Source of the DNA: Alicyclobacillus herbarius DSM 13609
GTDB lineage: Bacteria > Bacillota > Bacilli > Alicyclobacillales > Alicyclobacillaceae
Direction of reading: 5' to 3'
DNA: 64,000 bases
NCBI RefSeq assembly: GCF_000430585.1
Contig: NZ_AUMH01000010.1
Location: 62,001-126,000, forward strand
Shown piece by piece: positions 15,986 to 24,934 of this stretch. How positions within the stretch are numbered: position 1 is the first letter of the stretch; each line of letters starts with the position of its first letter. The translations under genes and the position numbers were made by a program. The notes beneath the pieces were generated by a model, which was not told where the DNA came from, did not search any database, and was given only the letters and a program-made list of their open reading frames with translations.

Positions 15986-17332
15986 ATGACACGCTGGACG
16001 GATGAACAGGCGCGCGTGGTTTACGGGGCATGCGCCAACCGGGTCATCTTCGCGGCGCCCGGTAGTGGCAAGACGGCAGTTTTGACAGGACACATTCAGC
16101 ACCTGTTACGGACAGGTTCCCTGCGTGGACGAAACGTGACTGTCATGACATTCACGCGGCAAGCAGCGGCTGAGCTGTACCGACGGGTAGCTGCCGAGCG
16201 CCGAATCGTCAAAGAGGAGTTGGAAGCGGTTCGGATGGGGACCTTTCATTCACAGGTGTTTCACGCCCTTTTGGAGTGTCGATATGAGGTTCGGGTCCCC
16301 TTGCATGCCTCAGAACAAACTCGTTTGATGCGTACCGCCCTGGAGATGTGTGGGATGACGCCAACGCCGTGGCAGGTGCGGCAGGCACTCGCGTATGTGA
16401 CTCGGTACAAGTCAGAGTGGCCGCCCGCGGAACCGCCGCGGAGGTGGAAACGAGTCTTAGCGGCCTACGAATCGTTGAAACGACGGCATAATCGCTGCGA
16501 TTTGGACGACCTTTTACTTGCCATGTGCGACTTGTTGGACAAGCACACAGACGGGCCGCAGATGCCCTGGCTTCGTCACCAGAAGTACATCCTGGTCGAT
16601 GAATTTCAGGATACCAACGCGGTCCAATGGTTTATTCTTTTCCGGATGTCGAAGCTAAGCGGCGCGAAGGTCTGCGTGGTCGGAGACGATGATCAAGCGA
16701 TTTACGGATTTCGCGGCGCGAGTCCTCAGTGGCTGTTGAGGTTTTCCTCCCACATGCCAGGCACTGAGCAGGCGCTCCTTTCACGAAATTTCCGCTCAAC
16801 AACGTGTATCGTCACCCATGCTCGAAAGTTAATTGAACATAATCGCCAGCGCATGGACAAGCCGATGGTAGCGGTTCACAACGAGCCAGGGATATGTCAA
16901 GGCCTCCTTTGGCCGGACGAGGAGACGCAGGCGGAGGCCGTCTGCCGTCTGCTCAGGGCTGGCGGCGGATCGAGCACTGCGGTTTTGGCCCGTACACGGC
17001 AGCAACTGGTACGGGTGGTCCGTAGATTGTCCCCCTTGCCGCAGAGGGTCGAGTTTCATACCCTCCACGAGGCCAAGGGGCGAGAGTGGGACGTGGTCCA
17101 TATTATCGGCGCGGTAACCAACAACCCGTACTTCCCCGTCAACCTATCCGAGTCGGACCGAGAAATGCCCGATGCGCAAGGCTCCGAGGAAGAACGCCGG
17201 TTGTTTTACGTAGGGATGACGCGGGCCAGGCATGTGTTGTACATTCATGTGCCAGAACGCTGCCAGCATGAAACCGTGCGTCCCCTCCCGTACATTCAAG
17301 AGTCCGGCCTGTTGCTTTGCCGAGGGATGTGA
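15986..17332 (+). CDS. short UvrD/PcrA-type superfamily 1 helicase
   Basis: ATP-dependent helicase-like protein of 448 residues. Walker A (APGSGKTAVLTGHI), motif Ia (TFTRQAAAEL), Walker B (ILVDEFQDTNAVQ), motif III (VVGDDDQAIYGFRGA), motif IV (LSRNFRST), motif V (HTLHEAKGREWDVV) and motif VI (RRLFYVGMTRAR) are all present. It is far shorter than PcrA (about 730 residues): the 1B and 2B insertions are reduced and there is no C-terminal extension. The GTG/ATG region at 15986 has AAGTGGAGG in front. Function is probably DNA unwinding in repair or uptake. Its stop lies in the tRNA-Leu promoter. Confidence 0.8.
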   Translation: MTRWTDEQARVVYGACANRVIFAAPGSGKTAVLTGHIQHLLRTGSLRGRNVTVMTFTRQAAAELYRRVAAERRIVKEELEAVRMGTFHSQVFHALLECRYEVRVPLHASEQTRLMRTALEMCGMTPTPWQVRQALAYVTRYKSEWPPAEPPRRWKRVLAAYESLKRRHNRCDLDDLLLAMCDLLDKHTDGPQMPWLRHQKYILVDEFQDTNAVQWFILFRMSKLSGAKVCVVGDDDQAIYGFRGASPQWLLRFSSHMPGTEQALLSRNFRSTTCIVTHARKLIEHNRQRMDKPMVAVHNEPGICQGLLWPDEETQAEAVCRLLRAGGGSSTAVLARTRQQLVRVVRRLSPLPQRVEFHTLHEAKGREWDVVHIIGAVTNNPYFPVNLSESDREMPDAQGSEEERRLFYVGMTRARHVLYIHVPERCQHETVRPLPYIQESGLLLCRGM

Positions 17333-17338
17333 TATAAT
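17330..17338 (+). promoter_or_regulatory. extended -10 promoter of tRNA-Leu
   Basis: TGATATAAT (17330-17338) is a perfect -10 hexamer with the extended TG. A weak TTGCTT lies 15 nt upstream. It overlaps the helicase stop codon and leaves about 40 nt before the tRNA. Confidence 0.6.
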
Positions 17339-17379
17339 AAAACATGCTGACGGTATACATGAGCAAAGAAGCTATCCAT

Positions 17380-17462
17380 GCGGGTGTGGCGGAATTGGCA
17401 GACGCACCAGATTTAGGTTCTGGCGGGCAACCGTGGGGGTTCGAGTCCCTTCACCCGCACCA
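17380..17462 (+). tRNA. tRNA-Leu (anticodon TAG)
   Basis: An 83-nt tRNA with acceptor GCGGGTG pairing with CACCCGC, a GGTTCGAGTCC T-arm, a long variable arm as expected for class II, and an encoded CCA end. The anticodon loop TTTAGGT gives anticodon TAG, reading CUA. Confidence 0.95.
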
Positions 17463-17471
17463 ATTTGGGAC

Positions 17472-17499
17472 AGGACGGTTTCAGTTGCCGTCCTTTTGT
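17472..17499 (+). terminator. intrinsic terminator after tRNA-Leu
   Basis: Stem AGGACGG (17472-17478) with CCGTCCT (17488-17494), then TTT. It separates the tRNA from ccpA. Confidence 0.7.
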
Positions 17500-17588
17500 C
17501 ATATCTCGCCTAAATCCGGTGCGCGATTTGGTATATATTGAGTGCATCCGCATGGTATCATAGAAAAAAGTCGTTGGGGGTGACCAGC

Positions 17589-18569
17589 ATGCCCGTTACC
17601 ATATATGATGTTGCACGCGAAGCGAAAGTGTCCATGGCCACCGTTTCTCGAGTCCTCAACGGAACGGCGGTCGTCAAGGAAGAAACGAAAAAACGTGTGC
17701 TGGACGCCATCGCCGCGTTAGGATATCGGCCGAATGCTGTAGCTCGAGGACTGGCTAGTAAGAAGACACAAACCATTGGCGTTATCGTTCCTGATGTGTC
17801 GGCAGCTTTCGTCGCGGAAGTTGTCCGAGGGATTGAGGATATTGCAGCCATGTACGCATACCAAATCATCTTGACCAACTCGGATTCGCAACTGGAACGC
17901 GAAATCGACTTGGTTGGGACGATGTGGGAGAAACAGGTTGACGGGATCATCTATATGACAGACAAGCTGCGCAAAGAACACATCAGTGCCTTTGAACAGG
18001 CGCAAATCCCTGTCGTCTTGTGCGCGACAGAGGACCCAGAGCGCCGGATTCCTTCGGTCAATATTGACAATCGCCAGGCGGGTGCGGACGCCGGCCAGTA
18101 TCTGATGCAGCGCGGGTGCAAGCATATCGCGTTTGTGACCGTGGAAGAAGGTCGATCGGTCCTGGCGGATCGGCGCGGGAGAGGGCTGCAGGCCAGCTTG
18201 AACGGCCAACCGTTGATTCGCATTGAAACCCGTGACGGCCGTTATGAAAGTGCCTTGCCACGGATTCAAGAGTGCCTCAAGGAACACGAAATTGATGGGA
18301 TTGTGGCGGCGTCCGATGAACTTGGGCTGGCGTCGATTCATGCTGCGCAAGACCTGGGCCGTTCCATTCCGCAGGACCTCAAAGTCATTGCGTTTGATAA
18401 CACGCGGTTGGCGGAGATGGTGCGTCCGAAGATGTCAGTCATTGCTCAACCTATGTATGACTTTGGAGCGGTCTCGATGCGCTTGTTGACCAAATTTCTG
18501 CGTGACGAGCCTGTAGAAAATTATACGGTGATTTTACAGCATAACATCGTTGAACGTCTTTCTACCTAA
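17589..18569 (+). CDS. ccpA: catabolite control protein A-type LacI regulator
   Basis: LacI-family regulator of 326 residues. The N-terminal HTH (TIYDVAREAKVSMATVSRVL) and hinge (NAVARGLASKKTQTIGVIVPD) are followed by a periplasmic-binding-like domain. The hinge sequence and the wording of the effector domain, including RQAGADAGQYLMQRGCKHIA, fit CcpA, the carbon catabolite regulator that works with HPr-Ser-P. ATG 17589 follows GGGGGTGA; the longer frame lacks a site. It may control the sugar cluster at 45-53 kb, but I saw no clear cre site there. Confidence 0.85.
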   Translation: MPVTIYDVAREAKVSMATVSRVLNGTAVVKEETKKRVLDAIAALGYRPNAVARGLASKKTQTIGVIVPDVSAAFVAEVVRGIEDIAAMYAYQIILTNSDSQLEREIDLVGTMWEKQVDGIIYMTDKLRKEHISAFEQAQIPVVLCATEDPERRIPSVNIDNRQAGADAGQYLMQRGCKHIAFVTVEEGRSVLADRRGRGLQASLNGQPLIRIETRDGRYESALPRIQECLKEHEIDGIVAASDELGLASIHAAQDLGRSIPQDLKVIAFDNTRLAEMVRPKMSVIAQPMYDFGAVSMRLLTKFLRDEPVENYTVILQHNIVERLST

Positions 18570-18629
18570 TTGTGGAATGGGTTTTCTTGTCCGACACCGC
18601 GGCGACTGCGGAGGAGGCACACAGTTCAA

Positions 18630-20009
18630 ATGATCCGCGAGTTTGTTGAACAGCACAGACAAGAAATGATTGATTCCTTGCAGGGCTTGCTGCGGATTCC
18701 AAGCGTCGAGGGACCGTCAAAGCCAGGTCAGCCTTTCGGAGAGGAACCCGCGCAGGCTTTGGGTTACGTGCTTGATTACGCGGCAAAGCGCGGCTTTTCG
18801 GTCGCCAATCTAGATGGGTATGCCGGACATGTGGAGTACGGATTGGGCGAGGATTATGTGGCTGTGCTCTCCCATTTGGATGTAGTACCGGTGGGCCCGG
18901 GTTGGAGCCATCCACCTTTTGGGGCGGAGATTCATGATGGGCGCATCTATGCCCGTGGCGCTATCGACGATAAGGGTCCGGCTTGGAGCACCGTGTGGGC
19001 GCTCATCGCCTTAAAAGAACTCGGTTTGACAACAAGGCGCAAGGTCCGTCTGATTTTCGGACTTGATGAGGAGAGCGGCTGGAAATGCATGCGCCATTAT
19101 TTTTCGGTCGAGCCTCTACCCCTAGGTGGGTTTACGCCGGATGCCGATTTTCCGTTAATCCATGCGGAAAAAGGTGTGGCTACACTCTGCCTGGAAATGA
19201 CGGCTGACAAAGACTCCATGGCCCCGTGCGTGATTCATTTCCGAGCCGGAGACAGACCGAATATGGTGCCGGATAAGGCGGACATCGAGATTGACTGTCA
19301 CTCGGAGACGGCCGCACAAGAGTGGGAACAGCACTTGCATAAAGAGGCGCGTCAACATCACATTGATGTCGCGGTCAAACGTGACGCATCTAAGCTGCGA
19401 GTGACGGTTCGCGGCGTGTCCGCACACGGCAGTACGCCGGATGAAGGCGTAAACGCGATTGTTCAACTGGCGACGCTCTTGAGCAATCGCAATATCGCGA
19501 ACGCATCTATGTGGCACGTGATTGCGGCTCAGGACACGCGCGGAAAGAGTCTTGGCATCGATACAGCAGACGAAGTCACTGGGCCTTTGACCAGCAACTT
19601 GGGCTGCGCGGAGTTGACCGACGGTCGCTATCGCTTCTGGTTCAATATCCGTTATCCAGCTGGTCAAGATGGTGAAGGATTGCTGGAGAAGTGTCGAGAA
19701 TATGTATCGGATAGGTGGTCGGTACATCTGGAGGGCGATATGGCGCCCCATTATGTGCCATTGGACAGCCCGGTGGTGCAGGTGTTACAACGGGTATATG
19801 AGGAACATACGGGAATGAAAGCGACCCCGTTGGCCATTGGCGGAGCGACGTATGCACGGGTCATCCCAAACGCGGTTGCTTTTGGTCCCTTATTTCCAGG
19901 GCAGCCTGACCTGGCGCACCGTCGGGATGAATACTGGAGCATCAACGATTTTCTTCGGTGTGTCGAGATATACGCGCATGCCATTTATGAATTGGCGAAT
20001 ACGCTGTAA
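18630..20009 (+). CDS. M20-family dipeptidase (PepV-like)
   Basis: Zinc peptidase of 459 residues, PepV type. SHLDVVPVGPGWSHPPF holds the first metal ligand and catalytic Asp. ARGAIDDKGP has the bridging Asp, and FGLDEESGWKCM holds the catalytic Glu pair. HAEKGV and VSAHGSTPDEGVNAI lie in the lid/dimer region, and a His near the C-terminus (PDLAHRRDEYW) completes the site. It cleaves dipeptides in the cytoplasm. ATG 18630 is 12 nt from GGAGGAGG, slightly long, but no better start is seen. It follows ccpA. Confidence 0.88.
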   Translation: MIREFVEQHRQEMIDSLQGLLRIPSVEGPSKPGQPFGEEPAQALGYVLDYAAKRGFSVANLDGYAGHVEYGLGEDYVAVLSHLDVVPVGPGWSHPPFGAEIHDGRIYARGAIDDKGPAWSTVWALIALKELGLTTRRKVRLIFGLDEESGWKCMRHYFSVEPLPLGGFTPDADFPLIHAEKGVATLCLEMTADKDSMAPCVIHFRAGDRPNMVPDKADIEIDCHSETAAQEWEQHLHKEARQHHIDVAVKRDASKLRVTVRGVSAHGSTPDEGVNAIVQLATLLSNRNIANASMWHVIAAQDTRGKSLGIDTADEVTGPLTSNLGCAELTDGRYRFWFNIRYPAGQDGEGLLEKCREYVSDRWSVHLEGDMAPHYVPLDSPVVQVLQRVYEEHTGMKATPLAIGGATYARVIPNAVAFGPLFPGQPDLAHRRDEYWSINDFLRCVEIYAHAIYELANTL

Positions 20010-20091
20010 CAACTCCAGTCGCCAGATCAAGGCGCTTTGTTGCACGGATCGTGGCGCGGGCCGTCTGGGTAGACAAAGGAGGGAGAACTCA

Positions 20092-20682
20092 ATGCGAGTG
20101 GAGCGGATTGCCAAAGATAAGGTACGCATCTTTGTCAGCTACGACGACCTTGAAGAACGCGGCATCGATCGCGATGAAATTTGGAAGAACGGCCGCAAGG
20201 TTCAAGAACTTTTTTGGGATATTATGGAGACCGCCTACACAGAAGTCGGATTTGAGATTGCTGGCCCCATCGCGGTTGAAGCGTTCACGATGCCGACAGA
20301 GGGTGTGGTCGTGATTGTCACCCGCGTGCCCAGCCTGCCAGCGCCGGATGAGGACGAAGATGAGGAAATGGATGTGGAATTGACTCCTGACGTGTTTTCG
20401 TCCTTTGCATTTCGGTTTGAAGACTTTGAGGAAGTGGTTCGGGCCGCACATGCCATCTGGCCGAACTACGATGTAGGCGGCACCCTTTACGAATATAAAG
20501 GAAAATATCATTTATATTTTGATGAGGAACGACTGGCTGAAGAGGACTATGACCCATTGTGGGCACTCTTGAATGAGTTTGGTGAGTTTTCGGATACCAC
20601 ATACGCCGTTTTGGAAGAATACGGAAAATGCATCCTGCGCGATAACGCCGTGGCAGATTTGGTGCGTATGTTTCCGCTGTAA
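20092..20682 (+). CDS. mecA: adaptor protein MecA
   Basis: MecA of 196 residues, the adaptor that delivers ComK and other substrates to the ClpC protease. The N-terminal domain starts MRVERIAKDKVRIFVSYDDL and the C-terminal ClpC-binding domain includes SFAFRFEDFEEVVRAAH and YLYFDEERL-like YHLYFDEERLAEEDY. An acidic linker (DEDEDEEMD) joins them. AAGGAGGGA precedes ATG 20092. A strong terminator follows. Confidence 0.92.
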   Translation: MRVERIAKDKVRIFVSYDDLEERGIDRDEIWKNGRKVQELFWDIMETAYTEVGFEIAGPIAVEAFTMPTEGVVVIVTRVPSLPAPDEDEDEEMDVELTPDVFSSFAFRFEDFEEVVRAAHAIWPNYDVGGTLYEYKGKYHLYFDEERLAEEDYDPLWALLNEFGEFSDTTYAVLEEYGKCILRDNAVADLVRMFPL

Positions 20683-20720
20683 TCATGATTCTCGAGAACC
20701 TCTTGATCAAGGCATGAACT

Positions 20721-20747
20721 GCGGGCCAGCTGGCCCGCTTTTCTTTC
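20721..20747 (+). terminator. intrinsic terminator after mecA
   Basis: An 18-bp perfect palindrome at 20721-20738 (GCGGGCCA arms) is followed by a T-rich tract TTTTCTTTC. Confidence 0.88.
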
Positions 20748-20877
20748 TGACCTCCTTATACCGCGAAGCGTCGCTCCTGAGGTTCTCTTCTGTGCTCTTT
20801 ATCGTATACCAACTTCATTGTATACTGTTGACGGTTTGATGAATGACGAGTTCGCTGATGTTTAAAGGGGTATGATG

Positions 20878-22161
20878 ATGCAAGCGCAGACCGACGCAAG
20901 CTCGTCCAGGGCGGCGGACATGGATAACTTGGATGTCTATGCAAATACGCAAGAAGTGATTGAGGAAGCCCTCACTTATCTAGGGTACGACCGACAGATG
21001 CTTGATTTGCTGAAGGAGCCGATTCGGGTATTAACCGTCCGGTTCCCGGTTCGTATGGACGACGGCAGCGTACGGGTGTTCACGGGGTATCGGGCGCAAC
21101 ACAATGACGCTATCGGCCCGACCAAAGGCGGAATTCGACTGCATCCCGATGTCACGGAGGAAGACGTCAAGGCGCTTTCGATTTGGATGTCAGTCAAGTG
21201 CGGGATTGCCGGACTGCCGTACGGTGGCGGCAAAGGGGCCATTGTATGCGACCCGCGCGAAATGTCCTTTGCTGAGATTGAACGCCTGAGTCGCGCTTAC
21301 GTGCGGGCCATTAGTCAAATTGTAGGACCTGCCAAGGACATTCCGGCTCCCGATGTTTTCAGCAATTCGCAAAATATGGCTTGGATGTTGGATGAGTATT
21401 CGAGTATCCGCGAATTCGATTCACCAGGATTTATCACGGGGAAACCGTTGGTGCTAGGGGGAAGCCGCGGACGCGAACGCGCGACAGCACGGGGTGTCGC
21501 CATCTGTATTTCTGAAGCGGCCCGTGTCCGACGGATAAAGCTTGAGGATGCACGGATTATTATCCAAGGTTTTGGCAATGCCGGGAGTTATCTGGCCAAA
21601 TTGATGCATGACCTAGGCGCTAAAGTTGTCGGGATTTCAGACGCTTATGGCGCCCTGTATGATGAGGCCGGTTTGGATATCGACGACTTGCTCGACCGTC
21701 GGGATTCTTTTGGAACAGTAACCAAAGCGTTCAAGAACACGATTACTAACCGTGAGCTCCTGGAATCCGACTGCGATATCCTGGTTCCAGCGGCGATTGA
21801 AAACCAGATTACCGCCGAAAACGCGGAGCGGATTCGGGCTGCGATTGTGGTTGAAGCCGCGAATGGACCGACGACGTCTCGGGCGACCCAGATCCTCGCG
21901 GACAAAGGCGTATTGGTTGTACCGGATGTCTTGGCTAACGCCGGTGGGGTCGTCGTTTCTTATTTCGAGTGGGTGCAAAACAACCAAGGGCTGTATTGGG
22001 CTGAACAAGAGGTGGAAACGCGACTGGAGACCGTAATGCGGACAAGCTTTAAAACCGTCTATGAAACGGCTGAGCGCTACGGAATTCATATGCGCTTGGC
22101 GGCCTATATCGTCGGCGTGAAGCGCCTGGCTGAGGCGGTTCGCTGGCGGGGATGGGTCTAA
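20878..22161 (+). CDS. gudB: Glu/Leu/Phe/Val dehydrogenase (glutamate dehydrogenase)
   Basis: NAD(P)-dependent glutamate dehydrogenase of 427 residues. The catalytic region has GPTKGGIRLHPDV and SVKCGIAGLPYGGGKGAI, with the active-site lysine in GGGKG; PAPDVFSNSQNMAWM and the Rossmann motif IQGFGNAGSYLAKL follow. It interconverts glutamate and 2-oxoglutarate. Three ATGs run in a row at 20872, 20875 and 20878; the third has the best distance (7 nt) from AAAGGGG. RocG/GudB type is likely; the gudB symbol rests on family resemblance and on nearby sleB/ypeB. Confidence 0.85.
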   Translation: MQAQTDASSSRAADMDNLDVYANTQEVIEEALTYLGYDRQMLDLLKEPIRVLTVRFPVRMDDGSVRVFTGYRAQHNDAIGPTKGGIRLHPDVTEEDVKALSIWMSVKCGIAGLPYGGGKGAIVCDPREMSFAEIERLSRAYVRAISQIVGPAKDIPAPDVFSNSQNMAWMLDEYSSIREFDSPGFITGKPLVLGGSRGRERATARGVAICISEAARVRRIKLEDARIIIQGFGNAGSYLAKLMHDLGAKVVGISDAYGALYDEAGLDIDDLLDRRDSFGTVTKAFKNTITNRELLESDCDILVPAAIENQITAENAERIRAAIVVEAANGPTTSRATQILADKGVLVVPDVLANAGGVVVSYFEWVQNNQGLYWAEQEVETRLETVMRTSFKTVYETAERYGIHMRLAAYIVGVKRLAEAVRWRGWV

Positions 22162-22178
22162 TCGATACGGCGGTTTAA

Positions 22179-22221
22179 CCTGCGCGGCTGGCTTTCTCTT
22201 GTAGAGTAAAAGCTGCGCAGG
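22179..22221 (+). terminator. hairpin after the glutamate dehydrogenase gene
   Basis: An 11-bp stem with one G-U pair (22179-22189 with 22211-22221) and an inner CTTT/AAAG pairing. No T-run follows, so its role as terminator is uncertain. Confidence 0.4.
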
Positions 22222-22333
22222 AGGAAATTCAAGAGGAACGACGAATGAAATAGCGTGCGCTGGAAAGTTTATCACCAGACGGCGCCGACCATAATGGAAT
22301 GTATTCGCCCACGTACGATAGGGGGTACAAAAT

Positions 22334-22540
22334 ATGCGGTCGGAAACACTCGTCTCCGAAGGGGTGCAAGACGACGTGGCGCTGACGAATCAACGGGTCA
22401 AAGTGCACATTCGTTGTCGAAAGTGCGGTGAAACGTTTATTTTACGTGGGGTTCGAGACGCGAAAGGGCGCATCGAAACCGGGTTTAAACGTTGTTTATG
22501 TGACAACGAAGATGATTTTGATATTGAACCGTTGAATTAA
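22334..22540 (+). CDS. small zinc-ribbon-like protein (68 aa)
   Basis: ATG 22334 has GGGGG at about 8 nt. Residues 25-60 contain VHIRCRKCGETFILRG and later KRCLCDN, a CxxC...CxC arrangement that could bind one zinc ion. The acidic tail DNEDDFDIEPLN follows. No known family. A perfect terminator follows, so it is probably transcribed alone or from a site in the 170-nt gap upstream. Confidence 0.6.
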   Translation: MRSETLVSEGVQDDVALTNQRVKVHIRCRKCGETFILRGVRDAKGRIETGFKRCLCDNEDDFDIEPLN

Positions 22541-22588
22541 GTTCCGAAAGGAAATTCGTATACGTCCTGCCCGTTCTTTCGGGTTCAT

Positions 22589-22625
22589 AAATATGCCTGC
22601 CGTGACGGCAGGCATATTTATTTTG
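22589..22625 (+). terminator. intrinsic terminator
   Basis: A perfect 14-bp stem (22589-22602 with 22606-22619) with a 3-nt loop is followed by ATTTT. The AT-rich foot of the stem gives A-runs on the other strand too. Confidence 0.88.
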
Positions 22626-22680
22626 CCGTTTTGGGACAATATCCCCGAGCAGAACATCGAAGACAGGGGGATTACTGGCG

Positions 22681-23439
22681 GTGTTAAACAAGCTCAGATG
22701 GATAGGCCTCATTGGGGCGGCGCTACTCTCCTTTTGCCTTCAGCCGGCAGCGAGTATGTCTTTGCAGGTGGAGGCGTTTACCGCCCGTAACTTGCAATAC
22801 GGAAGTCAAGGTTATGATGTCGATGAACTGCAGAACCGGCTTAAATTTCTTGGCTTTTACCACGGCAAGGTCGATGGAATCTTTGGATGGGATACCTACT
22901 GGGCGGTCCGTGATTTTCAATACCGCTTTGGTATGAAACCTACCGGTTTCGTCGACATGCATACCAAAATCATGCTGGTCAAGGCGACAAAGAATTGGCA
23001 CTACCGCGGACCCCTTCCTCACCAACGCCGTCCGGCAGCGGCAGCCGGTACCGGCAATCAACTTCCTACGGCCGTTGGTGGACTGTCACAATCGGACATC
23101 AACTTACTCGCACACCTGGTGTATGGTGAAGCCCGCGGAGAGCCGTTCGAAGGGCAGGTGGCGGTAGCTGCGGTAGTCCTAAATCGCGTGCAAAGCGATA
23201 AGTTCCCGAACAGTGTGGCGGGTGTCATCTTCCATCCTGGAGCGTTTACGTGTGTCTCGGACGGCCAGTTTAATTTGCAGCCGGATAAGGAAGCTTACCA
23301 AGCCGCCCTGGATGCTGCACACGGGTGGGATCCGTCCCACGGCGCGTTGTACTACTACAATCCGAAGAAGACACAAAACCCATTTATGGTTCGGCGTCCA
23401 AAAATCGTCACGATTGGGGACCACATCTTTACGCGTTAG
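22681..23439 (+). CDS. sleB: spore cortex-lytic enzyme SleB
   Basis: Germination-specific lytic transglycosylase of 252 residues. It has a signal peptide (about 1-30), a PG_binding_1 domain (YGSQGYDVDELQNRLKFLGF and the repeat around WDTYWAVRDFQYRFG), a Pro/Ala linker, and a Hydrolase_2 catalytic domain (LLAHLVYGEARGEPFEGQVA, with the catalytic Glu in YGEARGE; GAFTCVSDGQF). It breaks down cortex peptidoglycan during germination. GTG 22681 follows CAGGGGGA. The next gene, ypeB, encodes its partner. Confidence 0.94.
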   Translation: MLNKLRWIGLIGAALLSFCLQPAASMSLQVEAFTARNLQYGSQGYDVDELQNRLKFLGFYHGKVDGIFGWDTYWAVRDFQYRFGMKPTGFVDMHTKIMLVKATKNWHYRGPLPHQRRPAAAAGTGNQLPTAVGGLSQSDINLLAHLVYGEARGEPFEGQVAVAAVVLNRVQSDKFPNSVAGVIFHPGAFTCVSDGQFNLQPDKEAYQAALDAAHGWDPSHGALYYYNPKKTQNPFMVRRPKIVTIGDHIFTR

Positions 23440-23476
23440 ACGATTTGTACCCGGTGGAAAGGAGTTGACGATCGTT

Positions 23477-24799
23477 ATGTTAGAGCGCACTACATGGGCC
23501 GCCATACCGGTGGCCGCGCTCGTGGTTGTGGGCGGAGGTCTCGGTTGGTGGGGGTATAGTCAGTATCACGAAAAACAGGCTCTTGCGGCGGAAGTACAGA
23601 GCCGTTACGAGGGCACCTTTCATAACTTGACAACGGACGCCAATCATTTAGAAGAGGAATTAGGAAAAGCATTGGTGAGTGGAGACACCGCTTCGTTTCA
23701 GGGGCATTTACGGAATGTCTGGCGACTGAGCAGCATTGCGCAAGACGACGTGGGCAACCTTCCGTTGCAGTTGATGCCGACGCACCATACACAACAGTTC
23801 CTGGCCAATGTCGGCAAACAGACAGATCAGTGGCTGACTCAGGGTGCTTCACCGACGGACAAAAACGTACACAGTAAGCTTCAAAAGATGTACCAACAGG
23901 CGCATAAAATGTCGACATCCCTCAACCAGATGCAGGGGACGGTGTTGAATCAGCGGCTCAGCTGGCTGAGTGTTACTCAGGCCCTACAACAGGAAAGACA
24001 GCAGAAGACAGACAACCAAATTGTCGATGGATTCCACAAGATGGATAAGGCAGCTGGCGCCTTTGCCGAGACGAAGGAAACCCCAGCTACCCCACATCGT
24101 CCGAGCACCAACGCCTTGCGGGGCGAGAAGAAGGTTACAGCCACCGACGCGAAACGCGCGGTTGCTCAAGTGCTTGGCGTGGGCGTGGGCCAAAACTGGC
24201 ATGCCACGATGACCGATAAAGGTTCAAAGGTGCCAGAGTTTATCGTCACCGGATCGACAAAGTGGGGGCACTTGCGGGCGCTGGTTAGCCAAAGCGGCGG
24301 TCACGTGTTGTCATTTCAAGTGGATTATCAAATGGGCAAGGGTACGTATGACTTTAGCGACGCGGAACGGAAAGCCGAGTCCTGGTTAAAGCGGCGCGGT
24401 TTCACGGCGGTGGAGCTGCTGAATTCGTATCAATACGACCGGACAGGGTATTACGTATTCGCACCCTTGTATAAGGGAGTGCCGGTGATGAGCCAGACCA
24501 TCTCGGTCAAGGTGGCCCTCGACCAAGGCGGCATCATCGGCTATGACGCGAGCAACTACTTTTATTATCCGGTGGATGCCGTTCCTTCACGGGTATATTC
24601 CGCAAACCAGCTGCAAAAACGTTTGCATCCGTCTTTCCAGGTTCGCATGCGCCGGGAATGCATCGTCAAGGACAAAAACGGCAACTATCAACCCGCAGTC
24701 GCCTTTTACGGCACCGAAAACGGGGAGACCTATCGGGTGTTCATGAACGCCCATACGGGACATGAGATAGACATCGAACAACTCACCCACCACAGCTAA
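23477..24799 (+). CDS. ypeB: germination protein YpeB
   Basis: Protein of 440 residues needed to place and stabilise SleB in the spore. An N-terminal membrane anchor (AIPVAALVVVGGGLGWWGY) is followed by the YpeB helical domain (FHNLTTDANHLEEELGKAL, LPLQLMPTHHTQQFLANVG) and PepSY-like repeats near the C-terminus (TATDAKRAVAQVLGV and TYDFSDAERKAESWLKRRGF). ATG 23477 is used; AAAGGAG lies about 13 nt upstream, a little far. The reading frame extends well upstream but overlaps sleB there and is not expected to be coding. Confidence 0.92.
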   Translation: MLERTTWAAIPVAALVVVGGGLGWWGYSQYHEKQALAAEVQSRYEGTFHNLTTDANHLEEELGKALVSGDTASFQGHLRNVWRLSSIAQDDVGNLPLQLMPTHHTQQFLANVGKQTDQWLTQGASPTDKNVHSKLQKMYQQAHKMSTSLNQMQGTVLNQRLSWLSVTQALQQERQQKTDNQIVDGFHKMDKAAGAFAETKETPATPHRPSTNALRGEKKVTATDAKRAVAQVLGVGVGQNWHATMTDKGSKVPEFIVTGSTKWGHLRALVSQSGGHVLSFQVDYQMGKGTYDFSDAERKAESWLKRRGFTAVELLNSYQYDRTGYYVFAPLYKGVPVMSQTISVKVALDQGGIIGYDASNYFYYPVDAVPSRVYSANQLQKRLHPSFQVRMRRECIVKDKNGNYQPAVAFYGTENGETYRVFMNAHTGHEIDIEQLTHHS

Positions 24800-24818
24800 G
24801 CCACCCAGTGACGACCAT

Positions 24819-24844
24819 GCGGTTCCGTGCGTGTGCGGAACCGC
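24819..24844 (+). terminator. hairpin after ypeB
   Basis: A perfect 9-bp stem (24819-24827 with 24836-24844) closes the sleB-ypeB unit. There is no T-run, so it is only terminator-like. Confidence 0.4.
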
Positions 24845-24934
24845 GTGCCTGTCTTGGCCCAGACCTGACCTTGTCAGAACTATCCCTTTCCCCAGCTACA
24901 TTGCCTTATAATGTTGGATATGGGGGTGGGGGAA

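Noticed and set aside
23213-23476. Upstream extension of the ypeB frame
   Set aside because: It overlaps sleB in another frame, and YpeB similarity begins at the ATG at 23477.
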